64,000 nucleotides of DNA from Lutimaribacter_A marinistellae. Lineage in GTDB: Bacteria > Pseudomonadota > Alphaproteobacteria > Rhodobacterales > Rhodobacteraceae. The notes under the pieces were generated by a model. The model made no database searches. It was not told the DNA's origin and was given only the letters and a program-made list of their open reading frames with translations. Each line of letters opens with the position of its first letter. The first letter of the stretch is position 1. A program made the translations under genes and the position numbers. The stretch lies in NCBI RefSeq assembly GCF_042648365.1, contig NZ_JBHRXI010000002.1:161865-225864 (forward strand). Direction: 5' to 3'. Positions 9,067 to 18,057 of the stretch are shown piece by piece.

Positions 9067-9785
9067 GGACCGGTTTGATATTGCGGTCCGCCCTGGTCAC
9101 GCTTTTTCTGGCGATGGTGTTGAAACCCTCGTGGTTCACACCCCTGTTGGCGCCGTTCGCGCCACCCGGCGGTCCGGTGATCTACGAACGCAGTTCGCTA
9201 TTGTCACTGACACTCAGTCATCTGGGTCTGGTTTTCGCGGCATCGGTGGCAGCCACGATCGTGGCGGTCGGTCTCGCGGTTTTCGTGACCCGACCCGGTG
9301 GTGCCGCGTTCCTGCCGCTGTCGCGCACGGTGACGAATATCGGCCAAACCTTTCCTCCCGTGGCGGTGCTGGCACTTGCCGTACCGGCGCTTGGGTTCGG
9401 TGCAGGGCCGACTTTGGTCGCGTTGTTTCTTTACGGGTTGCTGCCGATTTTCGACAATGCCGTTACCGGGTTTCGCACACTGCCACCGGTAACGATGGAG
9501 GCAGCCCGGGGCATCGGCCTTTCCCCAGCGCAACAACTCATCTCGGTCGAACTGCCCTTGGCACTGCCGGTCATCCTGACCGGCATCCGGCTGTCCGTGG
9601 TCATCGCGCTTGGAACTGCGACCATCGGTTCGACCGTGGCCGCGCGCACCTTGGGTGAGGTGATCATCGCCGGGCTTCTGACCAACAACACGGCCTTTGT
9701 GGTGCAGGGCGGGGTCATTACCGGATTGATGGCACTGCTGATACACGACGCCCTTGTGCAGGTCGAAAAGCGTCTGTCAGCTTGA
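9063..9785 (+). CDS. ABC transporter permease (YehW type)
   Basis: A 240-residue BPD_transp_1 permease and the last gene of the osmoprotectant-type operon. The start at 9063 is fixed by ATGA overlap with the ATPase. The EAA loop reads EAARGIGLSPAQQLISVELPLALPVILTG, close to that of the larger permease, as expected for a heterodimeric channel. The C-terminus GGVITGLMALLIHDALVQVEKRL is typical. About 150 bp without a recognisable gene follow before the convergent DMT transporter gene. Confidence 0.9.
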   Translation: MRTGLILRSALVTLFLAMVLKPSWFTPLLAPFAPPGGPVIYERSSLLSLTLSHLGLVFAASVAATIVAVGLAVFVTRPGGAAFLPLSRTVTNIGQTFPPVAVLALAVPALGFGAGPTLVALFLYGLLPIFDNAVTGFRTLPPVTMEAARGIGLSPAQQLISVELPLALPVILTGIRLSVVIALGTATIGSTVAARTLGEVIIAGLLTNNTAFVVQGGVITGLMALLIHDALVQVEKRLSA

Positions 9786-9939
9786 AGATGGGGCAGCTTT
9801 GTCAGGATGCAGTTCCGCAACATAGCTGCATAGTGGCTGTCACAGGCGCAAGGCACGCCATCACGAATGGAACAGATATCTTTGCCGCTTGTTTTGAGCC
9901 ATGAGCCGTGCCGCCAACCAGGAACAAAGCCTGCGGACC

Positions 9940-10845
9940 CTAGCGATGCGGCGCGGTCAGGCCTTGGCGCATTTCGTGGCGTACGGAAAGGATCGAAGCC
10001 CCGACAACGAGGGTGGCACCGATGAGAAGCGTACCCGCCGGCGCCTCGCCGAAAAGGACTATGCCAAAGACCGCCGCAAAAACGAAACGGGTGTAAGGGA
10101 CAGGCGCCAGTGCGCTGGCCTCTCCCACGCGGTAGGCTTCGATCGTTAGCAGCATCCCAAACGCACCCAAAAGCCCGGCGATGCAGACCAGAAGGGCATC
10201 GCGCAAGGCAAGCGGCTCCCAAAGCAACCATGCAAACGGTATCGCGCCGATTGTCGTGACCAATCCGATCCATGCCATGATCGTCATCGTATTCTCTGTC
10301 CGGCCAAGCAGGCGGTTCAGGATGACGATTGCCGCGCCGCCCGCGGCGGCGAACAAACCCGTCGCGACTCCCATCATCGACGTATCGGCAGTGGGAGCGA
10401 CGGCAATTGCAATGCCAAGAAAGCCGATGATCGTCGCGGCCCACCGTACCCGTCCGACCCGTTCCCCGAGCAGCGGTGCCGCCAGTGCAACGACAAAAAG
10501 CGAGGTCGTGAAGGTCAGGGTGGTCGCAAGCGCGAGGTCGAGAATACGAAAACTGGTGTAGTACAGCCACCACATGGCAAGGCTGGTCAGTCCGCGGATC
10601 ACATGCAGACCGGGCCGGGACGTCGCTAGTTGACCCCAGCTTCCGGCCCGCCAGATGATTACGAGCGACACGAACAGCTGCGATGCGGACCGAAAGAACA
10701 CGATCTGCGCCTCGTTCGCGACCGGTGCCGTGGCTCTCACGAGTGTGGCCTCAAGCGTGAACATAAAGGCGGCCAGAGCAAGGAGAACGGCACCCCGCAG
10801 ATTGTCTACGGCCGCGACGCCCGCATGGATCTTCGATGTGGACAT
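9940..10845 (-). CDS. DMT-family (EamA) drug/metabolite transporter
   Basis: A 301-residue inner-membrane protein with ten predicted hydrophobic helices arranged as two EamA repeats (about 15-145 and 160-290). The start MSTSKIHAG at 10845 is preferred; the 13 residues of open frame before it overlap the carboxypeptidase gene end. EamA proteins mostly export amino acids or related metabolites. Its place directly behind a peptide importer and a carboxypeptidase (8-bp gap) suggests overflow export of amino acids released from imported peptides, as in other peptide-rich diets. That role is inferred. Confidence 0.88.
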   Translation of the reverse strand: MSTSKIHAGVAAVDNLRGAVLLALAAFMFTLEATLVRATAPVANEAQIVFFRSASQLFVSLVIIWRAGSWGQLATSRPGLHVIRGLTSLAMWWLYYTSFRILDLALATTLTFTTSLFVVALAAPLLGERVGRVRWAATIIGFLGIAIAVAPTADTSMMGVATGLFAAAGGAAIVILNRLLGRTENTMTIMAWIGLVTTIGAIPFAWLLWEPLALRDALLVCIAGLLGAFGMLLTIEAYRVGEASALAPVPYTRFVFAAVFGIVLFGEAPAGTLLIGATLVVGASILSVRHEMRQGLTAPHR

Positions 10846-10852
10846 GAATCTA

Positions 10853-12379
10853 TCAAACGCCGGAGGTCGCCAGGGACGGCGCAAATTTCCCCGCGAGATA
10901 GTTCAGATAGGCTGTCGGATCATTGGGTGTAGACCCGATGGATTCCAGGATGTCCCGCCGACTGCGCGATCTGCCGTGACGCCAGACAAGCTCCCCCAAC
11001 GCTTCGCGCAGGGCGGAGGTTTCGCCATCGTTCAATTCCTCGCGGATATCGGGTCTTGTAACATCAAGATGCGCCATTATCTGGGCCGCCGTCGCGTTGC
11101 CGATCGTGTAGGTGGGAAACGATCCGATATACCCCGAAGACCAGTGAACATCCTGTAGACAGCCAAGATCATCGCCGGGCACTGTCAGATCCAGATCGCG
11201 CTTGATGGCTGCGTTCCAGAACTCGGGAACATTCGCGGCCTCCAGCATTCCATCCATCAGCGCCATTTCGATCTCGACGCGAAGCATGATGTGGATGTCA
11301 TAGGTAAGCTCATCCGCCTCTACACGAACAAAGCCGGGCTCGACCCGGTTCACCGCTGCGACGAATTCAGCCTCGCTGACATCTGAAAGCTGATCAGGAA
11401 AGGTACTGCGTAACCTGTCGAAGTTGCGCGACCAGAAGGCAGCACTACGGCCAACGTGATTTTCCAGCAGGCGCGATTGGCTTTCATGCATGCCGAAACT
11501 CGTTCCGGCCACTGCATAAAGTCCAATCATGTCCGTGGCATGCGCTGTTCTGGTGAATGCGGGATCCGCCCCCAATTCATAGAGCGCATGACCCGTTTCG
11601 TGGATCGAGCCAAAGATCGACATCGGCAGATAGTTGCGAACCCAACGCGACGTGATACGGACATCATTGCGGGTAAAGCTGATCTCGAACGGATGCACAG
11701 TCGTATCGAGCCTGCTGCGCGAGCCATCGAGACCCAACGCGCGCGCTGTTTCCTGCGCAAAGGCCTGTTGGTCGGCCTCGGGAAAGTCGCGATACAGGAA
11801 GTCGGTCCGCGGCTTGGGGCGCCCTCTCGCGACATCCAGAATGGGCAAAAGCCCCAAGCGCAACTCCTTGAAGAAAGTGGCGAGCGTTGCGGCCGTCTCT
11901 CCGGGTTCGAATAGTGCAACCATTGGGTCATAGGGATGGTCCCGATACCCCATCGCAGCGGCCTGTTCGCGGGCGAGCGCGACAGTGCGTTCCAGGTATG
12001 GCTTGAATATCTCGAAATCGGATGCAGCACGCGCCTGCGCCCAGGCGGCGCCGGCCACGGTGCTCTGCTCGGCTTGCGCGCGCAAAAGGTCGGCGGGGAT
12101 ACGCTCGTGATGCAAGATCGCATCTTGAACCGCCTCCGCGGCGCGACGCTCCGGATCACTTGGATCATGCGAGGATGTGCGTTCGAGGGCGTTATTGACG
12201 GCGTCGCGCATCTGACTGGACAGGATCATGCTCCGCGCCACACCCTTGAGCGTTGCGATCTGGTGACCCCGTGTTTCAGCGCCACCTTTCGGCATCATGG
12301 TGCGGGAATCCCAAACCAATGCATTCACGGCACAGAGCACATCGTTCAGGCGGGCCACAAGAGAGTTCAGATCGCTCAT
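10853..12379 (-). CDS. M32 metallocarboxypeptidase (Taq family)
   Basis: A 508-residue zinc carboxypeptidase that trims C-terminal residues from peptides. The metal site HETGH is near residue 260 (GSIHETGHALYE), followed by the family-typical MHESQSRLLENHVGRS with the third metal ligand glutamate, and HWSSGYIGSFPTYTIGN near the C-terminus. The start MSDLNSLV at 12379 overlaps the stop of the upstream ABC ATPase by 4 bp, so the enzyme is translated with the peptide importer and is presumably cytoplasmic; it lacks a signal peptide. The length is normal for M32. Confidence 0.94.
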   Translation of the reverse strand: MSDLNSLVARLNDVLCAVNALVWDSRTMMPKGGAETRGHQIATLKGVARSMILSSQMRDAVNNALERTSSHDPSDPERRAAEAVQDAILHHERIPADLLRAQAEQSTVAGAAWAQARAASDFEIFKPYLERTVALAREQAAAMGYRDHPYDPMVALFEPGETAATLATFFKELRLGLLPILDVARGRPKPRTDFLYRDFPEADQQAFAQETARALGLDGSRSRLDTTVHPFEISFTRNDVRITSRWVRNYLPMSIFGSIHETGHALYELGADPAFTRTAHATDMIGLYAVAGTSFGMHESQSRLLENHVGRSAAFWSRNFDRLRSTFPDQLSDVSEAEFVAAVNRVEPGFVRVEADELTYDIHIMLRVEIEMALMDGMLEAANVPEFWNAAIKRDLDLTVPGDDLGCLQDVHWSSGYIGSFPTYTIGNATAAQIMAHLDVTRPDIREELNDGETSALREALGELVWRHGRSRSRRDILESIGSTPNDPTAYLNYLAGKFAPSLATSGV

Positions 12380-13395
12380 GCCGCCGCGACCTGGTCGACG
12401 CCACCATCGTTCAAGTGACAAGCCACGCGACGGCCCGTTCCCGCATCGGTCAGTCCGGGTGTCTCTGTCCGGCATCGCGGTCCGGCAAACGGGCAGCGTG
12501 GATGAAAGGCACAGCCCGCGGGTGGATCAATGGGCGATGGGATTTCACCCTTGATCGGCCGGAAATCCTGCCGCCCGGCGCCCAAGGTCGGCACCGATGC
12601 AAACAGCGCCTGAGTGTAGGGGTGCTTTGGTTCGGCATATAGCCGTTCGGCAGAGGCCAATTCGACCACTCGGCCAAGATACATGATCGCCACCCGATCG
12701 CAGACATGCCGAACCACGGACAGGTCATGACTGATGAAAAGCGCAGTCAGACCAAGATCGCGGCGCAGGTCGAGGAACAGGTTGAGCACCTGAGCCTGAA
12801 TCGACACGTCAAGCGACGCCACCGCCTCGTCGAGGACCAGCAGGTCGGGCTGCATGGCCAATGCACGCGCGATAGCGATCCGCTGCCTCTGACCACCGGA
12901 AAACTGGTGCGGCAGACGATCGGCGTAGTCACCTCTGAGACCGACCTGTTCAAGCAATGCACGTGTTTTCTCGCCGACCTCGGAAGCCGAGAGAATACCG
13001 TGGGTACGCGGCCCCTCTGCGATGGTTTCTCCCACCTTCATGCGGGGGTTCAAGCTGGCGAAGGGATCTTGATGGATCATCTGAACCCGGGTCGTAAGCT
13101 TGTTGACATGTTCCTCATGCCCGGTGGCCACCGGCTGCCCGTCAAGCAGGACACTGCCTTCGGTCGGAGCGTAGATACCCGAAACGATACGCCCGAGGGT
13201 GGACTTGCCACATCCCGATTCACCGACGATCCCGACAACTTCACCGCGGGCGACCGTCAGCGAGACATCGGTCACGGCATGAACCGCCCCTCCGGCGCGG
13301 CGTCCGGCAAGACGCGCAGCCAGTTTGTCAGCCAGGGACACCTTCAACGGAAAGCGCTTGGAGACAGTGTCGATTTCAAGAAGCGGCGCGGTCAT
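12376..13395 (-). CDS. dipeptide/oligopeptide ABC transporter ATP-binding protein (DppF/OppF type)
   Basis: A 339-residue ATPase with Walker A GESGCGKST, signature SGGQRQR, Walker B LLVLDEAVASLD and switch His in ISHDLSVV. The C-terminal oligopeptide-transporter extension PPAGCAFHPRCPFAGPRCRTETP carries the cysteines of the iron-sulfur-like motif seen in DppD/F. Walker B has DEAVAS where DEPTS is usual, a tolerated variant in this family. The start at 13395 overlaps the DppD-type gene stop (ATGA). It is fifth in the six-gene importer and peptidase operon. Confidence 0.92.
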   Translation of the reverse strand: MTAPLLEIDTVSKRFPLKVSLADKLAARLAGRRAGGAVHAVTDVSLTVARGEVVGIVGESGCGKSTLGRIVSGIYAPTEGSVLLDGQPVATGHEEHVNKLTTRVQMIHQDPFASLNPRMKVGETIAEGPRTHGILSASEVGEKTRALLEQVGLRGDYADRLPHQFSGGQRQRIAIARALAMQPDLLVLDEAVASLDVSIQAQVLNLFLDLRRDLGLTALFISHDLSVVRHVCDRVAIMYLGRVVELASAERLYAEPKHPYTQALFASVPTLGAGRQDFRPIKGEIPSPIDPPAGCAFHPRCPFAGPRCRTETPGLTDAGTGRRVACHLNDGGVDQVAAA

Positions 13396-14357
13396 GTCGT
13401 CTCCAGAGGGTGGTGGCAAAGTGCGGTGTGGTCGCCGAAACGCGCAAGGGGCGGCACAGTCTTGCAGACCTGGGTCGCGCGAGAACAGCGGTTGCGGAAC
13501 GGGCAGCCCGATGGAAGCTGCGACAGCTGCGGCGTTGACCCTGGAATCTGCGGCAGATGTGTGCCGGGCGCGTGTTGGCCCGGAACGGAATCCAGCAAAC
13601 CACGTGTATAGGGATGGCGGGGCTGACCGATCACCTCCTCGGCGGTGCCACGTTCAACGATCTTGCCTGCATACATTACGCAGATGTCGTCGGCGAGCGA
13701 GGACACGACGGCAAGGTCATGTGTGATCCAGACGATCGCAGTATCGGTTTCGTCGGCCAAGCGGCGCACTTCGGCGAGGATCTGACCTTGGATCGACACG
13801 TCGAGCGCCGTGGTCGGCTCATCTGCGATGATGACCGCGGGCTTGTGGAGTAGGGCCGTTGCGATGGCCACACGCTGACGCATTCCGCCGGACAATTGAT
13901 GCGGATACGCCGCGAGCCGTTCTTCGGGCGAGGGGATGCCAACGGTAGCCAACGCTTCGCGGGCCCGCTCGAGAGCCTTTGTCTTGGACATCGGTTCGTG
14001 TACCCGCACGGCCATCGCCATCTGATCACCGATCCGCAGAACAGGGTTCAGCGTCATCATCGGGTCCTGGAACACCATCGAAACCTTGCGCCCCCGCATG
14101 GACCGCAATCGCTCGGGCGAGAGGTTGCGCAGGTCCGTTCCCTCGACCATCACCTTGCCATCGGTAACGCGCCCAGGTTCGTCGATAAGGCCGAGAACCG
14201 AAAAACCGGTGACGGACTTACCCGAACCGCTTTCCCCCACAAGGCCCATGATGCGGCCGGGTTCTACGGAGAAGCTGACATCGTTGACCGCCGTGACGAT
14301 ACCCCCGCGCGTCTCGAAACGCGTCGTCAGGCCCTGAACGTCGAGTGCCGCACTCAT
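13392..14357 (-). CDS. dipeptide/oligopeptide ABC transporter ATP-binding protein (DppD/OppD type)
   Basis: A 321-residue ATPase with Walker A GESGSGKSV, signature SGGMRQR, Walker B VIIADEPTTALD and switch His in WITHDLAVVS. The C-terminal motif SGCPFRNRCSRATQVCKTVPP has the DppD/F cysteines. It pairs with the next ATPase as a heterodimer. ATGA overlaps on both sides indicate strict translational coupling across the transporter operon. Confidence 0.92.
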   Translation of the reverse strand: MSAALDVQGLTTRFETRGGIVTAVNDVSFSVEPGRIMGLVGESGSGKSVTGFSVLGLIDEPGRVTDGKVMVEGTDLRNLSPERLRSMRGRKVSMVFQDPMMTLNPVLRIGDQMAMAVRVHEPMSKTKALERAREALATVGIPSPEERLAAYPHQLSGGMRQRVAIATALLHKPAVIIADEPTTALDVSIQGQILAEVRRLADETDTAIVWITHDLAVVSSLADDICVMYAGKIVERGTAEEVIGQPRHPYTRGLLDSVPGQHAPGTHLPQIPGSTPQLSQLPSGCPFRNRCSRATQVCKTVPPLARFGDHTALCHHPLETT

Positions 14358-15292
14358 CGGGCACGCCTCGGGTCAAGTACGGTGCGGACCTGGTCACCGA
14401 CCAGATTGATGGCGACAACAGTGATCATCAAGAAGATCCCCGGGTAGATGGACAGCCAGTAGCGATCCGAGTGTATATATTTGAAGCCGTTGGAAATGAG
14501 CGATCCCAATGAGGGCTCCGTCAAAGGCAGGCCCACGCCGAGAAAGGACAGCGTCGCCTCGAGCGCGATTGCAGAGGCCACCTGAACCGTTGCCACGACG
14601 ATCAGCGGCGGCAGCACATTTGGCAGCAGATGCTTGAAAAGCACGCGCCAGGTCGGGAGCGGCGTGCCACGCGCGGCTTCGACATAATCCTTGCCGCGTT
14701 CAACTGTCGCGGCGCCGTGCGCAGTACGCGCGAAATACGCATATTGCGCGACGACGAGCGCAAGGATGATCTGAAGGACCCCCTGGCCCAGCACGGCCAC
14801 CAGAACCAGTGCCAACAGGATGGCGGGCATTGACAACTGCAAGTCGACGACCCGCATCAGCAGGGACTCGACGCGCCCACCAAAGTAGGCGGCCGTCAGC
14901 CCGACGGTGATCCCGATGATCAGCGCCAAGGCTCCTGCCGACAGACCGATGGTAAAGCTGGTACGCAGCCCGTAGAAAATCGCCGACAGCATGTCACGAC
15001 CCGCATTATCAGTGCCCAGGACGTGGACGTAACCGCCGGTTCCGATCTCGCGGGGACGCAAGAACGCGTCGAGCCAGTCAAGCATCGCCATGTCATACGG
15101 ATCCTGCGGCGCGACCAGAGGAGCGCCAAATGCCAACACGAGCAGTGTAAAGATCACGACGAGCGCGGCCACGGCCACCTTGGAGGCGCAGAAATCGGAC
15201 CAAAAGTTCTTGAATCGCATGGCGCGCGTTTCGATCGGCGCTGCAGCAGGTTCGGCGTGCGTTTCGCCCGCGGTGGCGGCGATTTCACTCAT
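14354..15292 (-). CDS. peptide ABC transporter permease (DppC/OppC type)
   Basis: A 312-residue inner-membrane permease. The N-terminus includes the cytoplasmic helix and first membrane segment (VAVAALVVIFTLLVLAFGAPLVA). The DppC signature GTDNAGRDMLSAIFYGLRTSFTIG follows near residue 105, and the EAA loop EAARGTPLPTWRVLFKHLLPN lies near 210. The start MSEIAATAG at 15292 was chosen by the ATGA overlap with the upstream permease; a longer open frame is a shadow of that gene. Confidence 0.93.
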   Translation of the reverse strand: MSEIAATAGETHAEPAAAPIETRAMRFKNFWSDFCASKVAVAALVVIFTLLVLAFGAPLVAPQDPYDMAMLDWLDAFLRPREIGTGGYVHVLGTDNAGRDMLSAIFYGLRTSFTIGLSAGALALIIGITVGLTAAYFGGRVESLLMRVVDLQLSMPAILLALVLVAVLGQGVLQIILALVVAQYAYFARTAHGAATVERGKDYVEAARGTPLPTWRVLFKHLLPNVLPPLIVVATVQVASAIALEATLSFLGVGLPLTEPSLGSLISNGFKYIHSDRYWLSIYPGIFLMITVVAINLVGDQVRTVLDPRRAR

Positions 15293-16263
15293 TTCGAGCC
15301 TCCCAACCGGACGCGCGGATCGAGCCGGGCGTAAACGATATCGACGGTGAAGTTGATGATTACGAACAGGATCACGACGAGGATCAGGTATGTGACCATG
15401 ACAGGGCGGTCGAGTTGGAGGATCGAGTCGATGATCAGCTTGCCGACGCCGGGCCAATTGAAAACGCTTTCAGTCACCACGGCGAAGGCAAGCGTCGAAC
15501 CGAGTTCCAGACCGAACACCGTCACGATCGGGATCGAGATGTTGCGCAGAACGTGACTGAAGACGATTTGCCGGTCGGGCAGGCCCTGTGCGCGGGCAAA
15601 CTTGACGTAGTCTGTCTGCATTGCCTCTACCATTCCGGCTCGGGCCAGACGTATCATCAGCCCCATCTTGAAAAGCGACAAGTTGAGTGCAGGCAGGATC
15701 ACGTGGCTCCAGCCGTTCGCGGTTGCCAGCGAGGTCGAAATGCCAAAGATCGTCCCCTCTTCGCCGCGCCCCCCTGACGGCAGCCAGCCAAGCTCGACCG
15801 CGAAACCCATGATGAGCAGCATGCCGATCCAGAAAGTGGGAACCGAAAAGCCGAGAACCGACAGGGCCATGATGGCCTTCGAGGCAGCACTGTCGGGACG
15901 GTAGCCAGCATAGATACCCGCGGGGATACCGATCACCGTGGCGAGCGTGATCGCAACCAGTACCAGTTCCAGCGTCGCGGGGAACCTCGAGAAAACAAGC
16001 CCGGTGACCGAGGTATTGTAGACCATGGACTGACCCAGATCGCCCTGAGCGACGTTCCCGAGAAACGTTAAGTATTGCCGCCACAGCGGCTGATCGAGAC
16101 CGTACTGGCGTATCAGGTTCTCGCGGATCTCCGCGGTGGCTCCGGGGTCGATCATCACGTCGATCGGATTGCCGATCGCGTAGACGCCCACGAAGACGAT
16201 GATCGACATCGCGAAAACAACGACAATCGCCTGCAAGAGCCGACTGATGACAAATCCGAGCAT
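15289..16263 (-). CDS. peptide ABC transporter permease (DppB/OppB type)
   Basis: A 324-residue inner-membrane permease. The N-terminal helix LLQAIVVVFAMSIIVFVGVY and the motif IRENLIRQYGLDQPLWRQYLTFLG are typical of DppB. The EAA loop is FARAQGLPDRQIVFSHVLRNISIP, and the C-terminal DIVYARLDPRVRL motif is the usual family ending. It lies 54 bp downstream of the binding-protein gene and overlaps the DppC-type gene by 4 bp. Confidence 0.93.
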   Translation of the reverse strand: MLGFVISRLLQAIVVVFAMSIIVFVGVYAIGNPIDVMIDPGATAEIRENLIRQYGLDQPLWRQYLTFLGNVAQGDLGQSMVYNTSVTGLVFSRFPATLELVLVAITLATVIGIPAGIYAGYRPDSAASKAIMALSVLGFSVPTFWIGMLLIMGFAVELGWLPSGGRGEEGTIFGISTSLATANGWSHVILPALNLSLFKMGLMIRLARAGMVEAMQTDYVKFARAQGLPDRQIVFSHVLRNISIPIVTVFGLELGSTLAFAVVTESVFNWPGVGKLIIDSILQLDRPVMVTYLILVVILFVIINFTVDIVYARLDPRVRLGGSK

Positions 16264-16317
16264 GATGCCTCGCTGAGTGTGGGGGTGGGCGCCCCGATCA
16301 GGGACGCCCGGTTCGGG

Positions 16318-17895
16318 TTATTGTTCGCCGACAGGCTGGATCTCGTAGGCCCGGGTTTCCTGATCGACACGCGGCGTAAAGGTCAACATGCCAGCGTCCG
16401 CGGCCCACACGGACTGCAGGATCACCGTCGGGATCAACGCGCGATCATCCATCGCGATACGCGACGCTTCTTCATAGAGCTTGCGACGCTCCTCGGTATC
16501 CAGCGTCTGCGTCCCGCGAACGAACACTTCGTCGAATTCGGGGTTCGAATAGCCGGTACGGTTGAAGTTGCCGAAGCCCTTTTCCGGGTCCTTGCTGTGG
16601 ATCATCGCACCATAGGTGTACGCCGCCTCGCCGGTCAGTGTCCCCCAGGCAGACATCGCCATGGTGTATTCCTCCTTTGCCGCCGCCGGGAAGAACACCG
16701 TGCCGTTGAGCGCCTGCGCATTCACCGTCAGACCAAGACGCGACCACATCTGCGCCAAAGCCTCACACACGACAGCATCACCGGGCACACGGTTGTTTGT
16801 GCAGGTGAAATCAACCTCGAAACCGTCCGGATAGCCGGCTTCAGCCAGCAGCGCGCGGGCCTGCTCGATATCGTATTCCTTGTCACCCAGCTCATCCGTG
16901 TAGCCGAAAAAACCTTCGGGCATCAGCTGGTTGGCCGGCGTGCCCAGGCCTTCAAGCACGACATCGACCAGAACTTGACGATTGATAGCAAGGTCAAGCG
17001 CCTTGCGGACGCGCAAGTCCTGAAGCGGGTTTCCCTCGACCTCTTCGCCGTTCACGCGGATCGGCTGCGGCTCCTCATCCTTCACCGAAGGCTGTACATT
17101 CAGGATGTAGACCGAATCCGAAATGAAGGTTTCGACATCAGAATTGTTCTGCATCGACAGGTAATCGGTTGCAGGCACGTAGTTGATCAGGTCCACCTGG
17201 CCAGAGCGCAGAGCAGCAACACGCGCGGCATCGTCAGGAATTTCCTTGCGCACGACACGTTCCCAAGGTGTTTCACCGCGCCAGTGATCTTCGAAACGTT
17301 CCAGAACAAGGTCGCCCTTGGGCTCCCACGAGACAAAGCGATAGGGTCCGGTACCAACTGCTGCAGCGCCGGAATTGAACTCTTCGTTGCCCACTCCTTC
17401 GCCGGTCTCGGACGGGACGACGAACAGGCGAGTGAAGTCGTTCGGCAGCGCAGGCGCAATTCCCTTGGTCTTTACGCGCAAGGTGTAGTCATCGATCACT
17501 TCGACCGAGTCCACGTACTTGGTATACAGCGTCATCGACATCGGGCCAGTCACGTCCGGAATACGCTCGATCGAGAATTTGGCGTCCTCGGCGGTAAAGG
17601 GTGTTCCGTCGTGGAACGTGACACCTTCGCGCAGCTTGAAGTCCCAGGTTGTGTCATCGATGGGTTCCCAGCTTTCGGCGAGACCTGGCTTGAGCTGCAG
17701 CGTGTCGTCAACATCGACCAGCGTATCATAGATGTGCCGCAATGCTTCTGCCTGGCTGCCGAGCGTCGACCAGTGCGGGTCGATGGAATCGGGGCCGGCC
17801 CGCAGTCCGATGACCAACTCCTGCGAAAACGCCGCGGGCGCAACTGACAGCAACGCCACTGTGGCAACTCCCGCCTTGAGCAAATGTCTGAGCAT
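16318..17895 (-). CDS. peptide-binding protein of ABC transporter (SBP_bac_5)
   Basis: A 525-residue family 5 solute-binding protein (DppA/OppA class). The start at 17895 gives a signal peptide MLRHLLKAGVATVALLSVAPAAFSQ. Family marks are LRAGPDSIDPHWS near the mature N-terminus, the cluster LAESWEPIDDTTWDFKLREGVTFHDGTPFTAEDAKFSIE, and RKALDLAINRQVLVDVVLEGLG. It is the first gene of the operon and would bind peptides or a peptide-like compound in the periplasm. The promoter region faces that of the GntR regulator, so joint control is likely. Confidence 0.93.
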   Translation of the reverse strand: MLRHLLKAGVATVALLSVAPAAFSQELVIGLRAGPDSIDPHWSTLGSQAEALRHIYDTLVDVDDTLQLKPGLAESWEPIDDTTWDFKLREGVTFHDGTPFTAEDAKFSIERIPDVTGPMSMTLYTKYVDSVEVIDDYTLRVKTKGIAPALPNDFTRLFVVPSETGEGVGNEEFNSGAAAVGTGPYRFVSWEPKGDLVLERFEDHWRGETPWERVVRKEIPDDAARVAALRSGQVDLINYVPATDYLSMQNNSDVETFISDSVYILNVQPSVKDEEPQPIRVNGEEVEGNPLQDLRVRKALDLAINRQVLVDVVLEGLGTPANQLMPEGFFGYTDELGDKEYDIEQARALLAEAGYPDGFEVDFTCTNNRVPGDAVVCEALAQMWSRLGLTVNAQALNGTVFFPAAAKEEYTMAMSAWGTLTGEAAYTYGAMIHSKDPEKGFGNFNRTGYSNPEFDEVFVRGTQTLDTEERRKLYEEASRIAMDDRALIPTVILQSVWAADAGMLTFTPRVDQETRAYEIQPVGEQ

Positions 17896-17911
17896 GTATT
17901 CTCTCCGTTGG

Positions 17912-17932
17912 ACTGTTATATCTGTGTGATAC
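17912..17932. promoter_or_regulatory. putative GntR/YtrA operator 1
   Basis: A 21-bp element, ACTGTTATA-N7-GATAC, upstream of the peptide-binding protein gene (start 17895). The same element recurs at 18034-18054 with the same internal spacing and orientation, and nothing else in the intergenic region repeats. It is positioned to control the leftward transporter operon. Assignment to the adjacent regulator is inference. Confidence 0.45.
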
Positions 17933-18033
17933 ACTACGGTAGCATTTGATAGGATCCGTCAACCCAATTCTTCCCAAAACAACAAAAATTCTAATATTAT
18001 CTGGGCTATAGTACAAAATTGCTTGAGCAGCAC

Positions 18034-18054
18034 ACTGTTATACTGCAATGATAC
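18034..18054. promoter_or_regulatory. putative GntR/YtrA operator 2 overlapping the regulator promoter
   Basis: Second copy of ACTGTTATA-N7-GATAC, ending 3 bp before the regulator's start codon at 18058. It contains a good -10 hexamer (TATACT, 18040-18045). Initiation from that hexamer would place the transcript start almost at the ATG, so the mRNA may be leaderless; no Shine-Dalgarno is visible before 18058. Binding here would give autoregulation. Confidence 0.45.
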
Positions 18055-18057
18055 GGT

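Noticed and set aside
16075..17847. 590-codon plus-strand open frame over the peptide-binding protein gene
   Set aside because: Antisense of a well-supported SBP_bac_5 gene.
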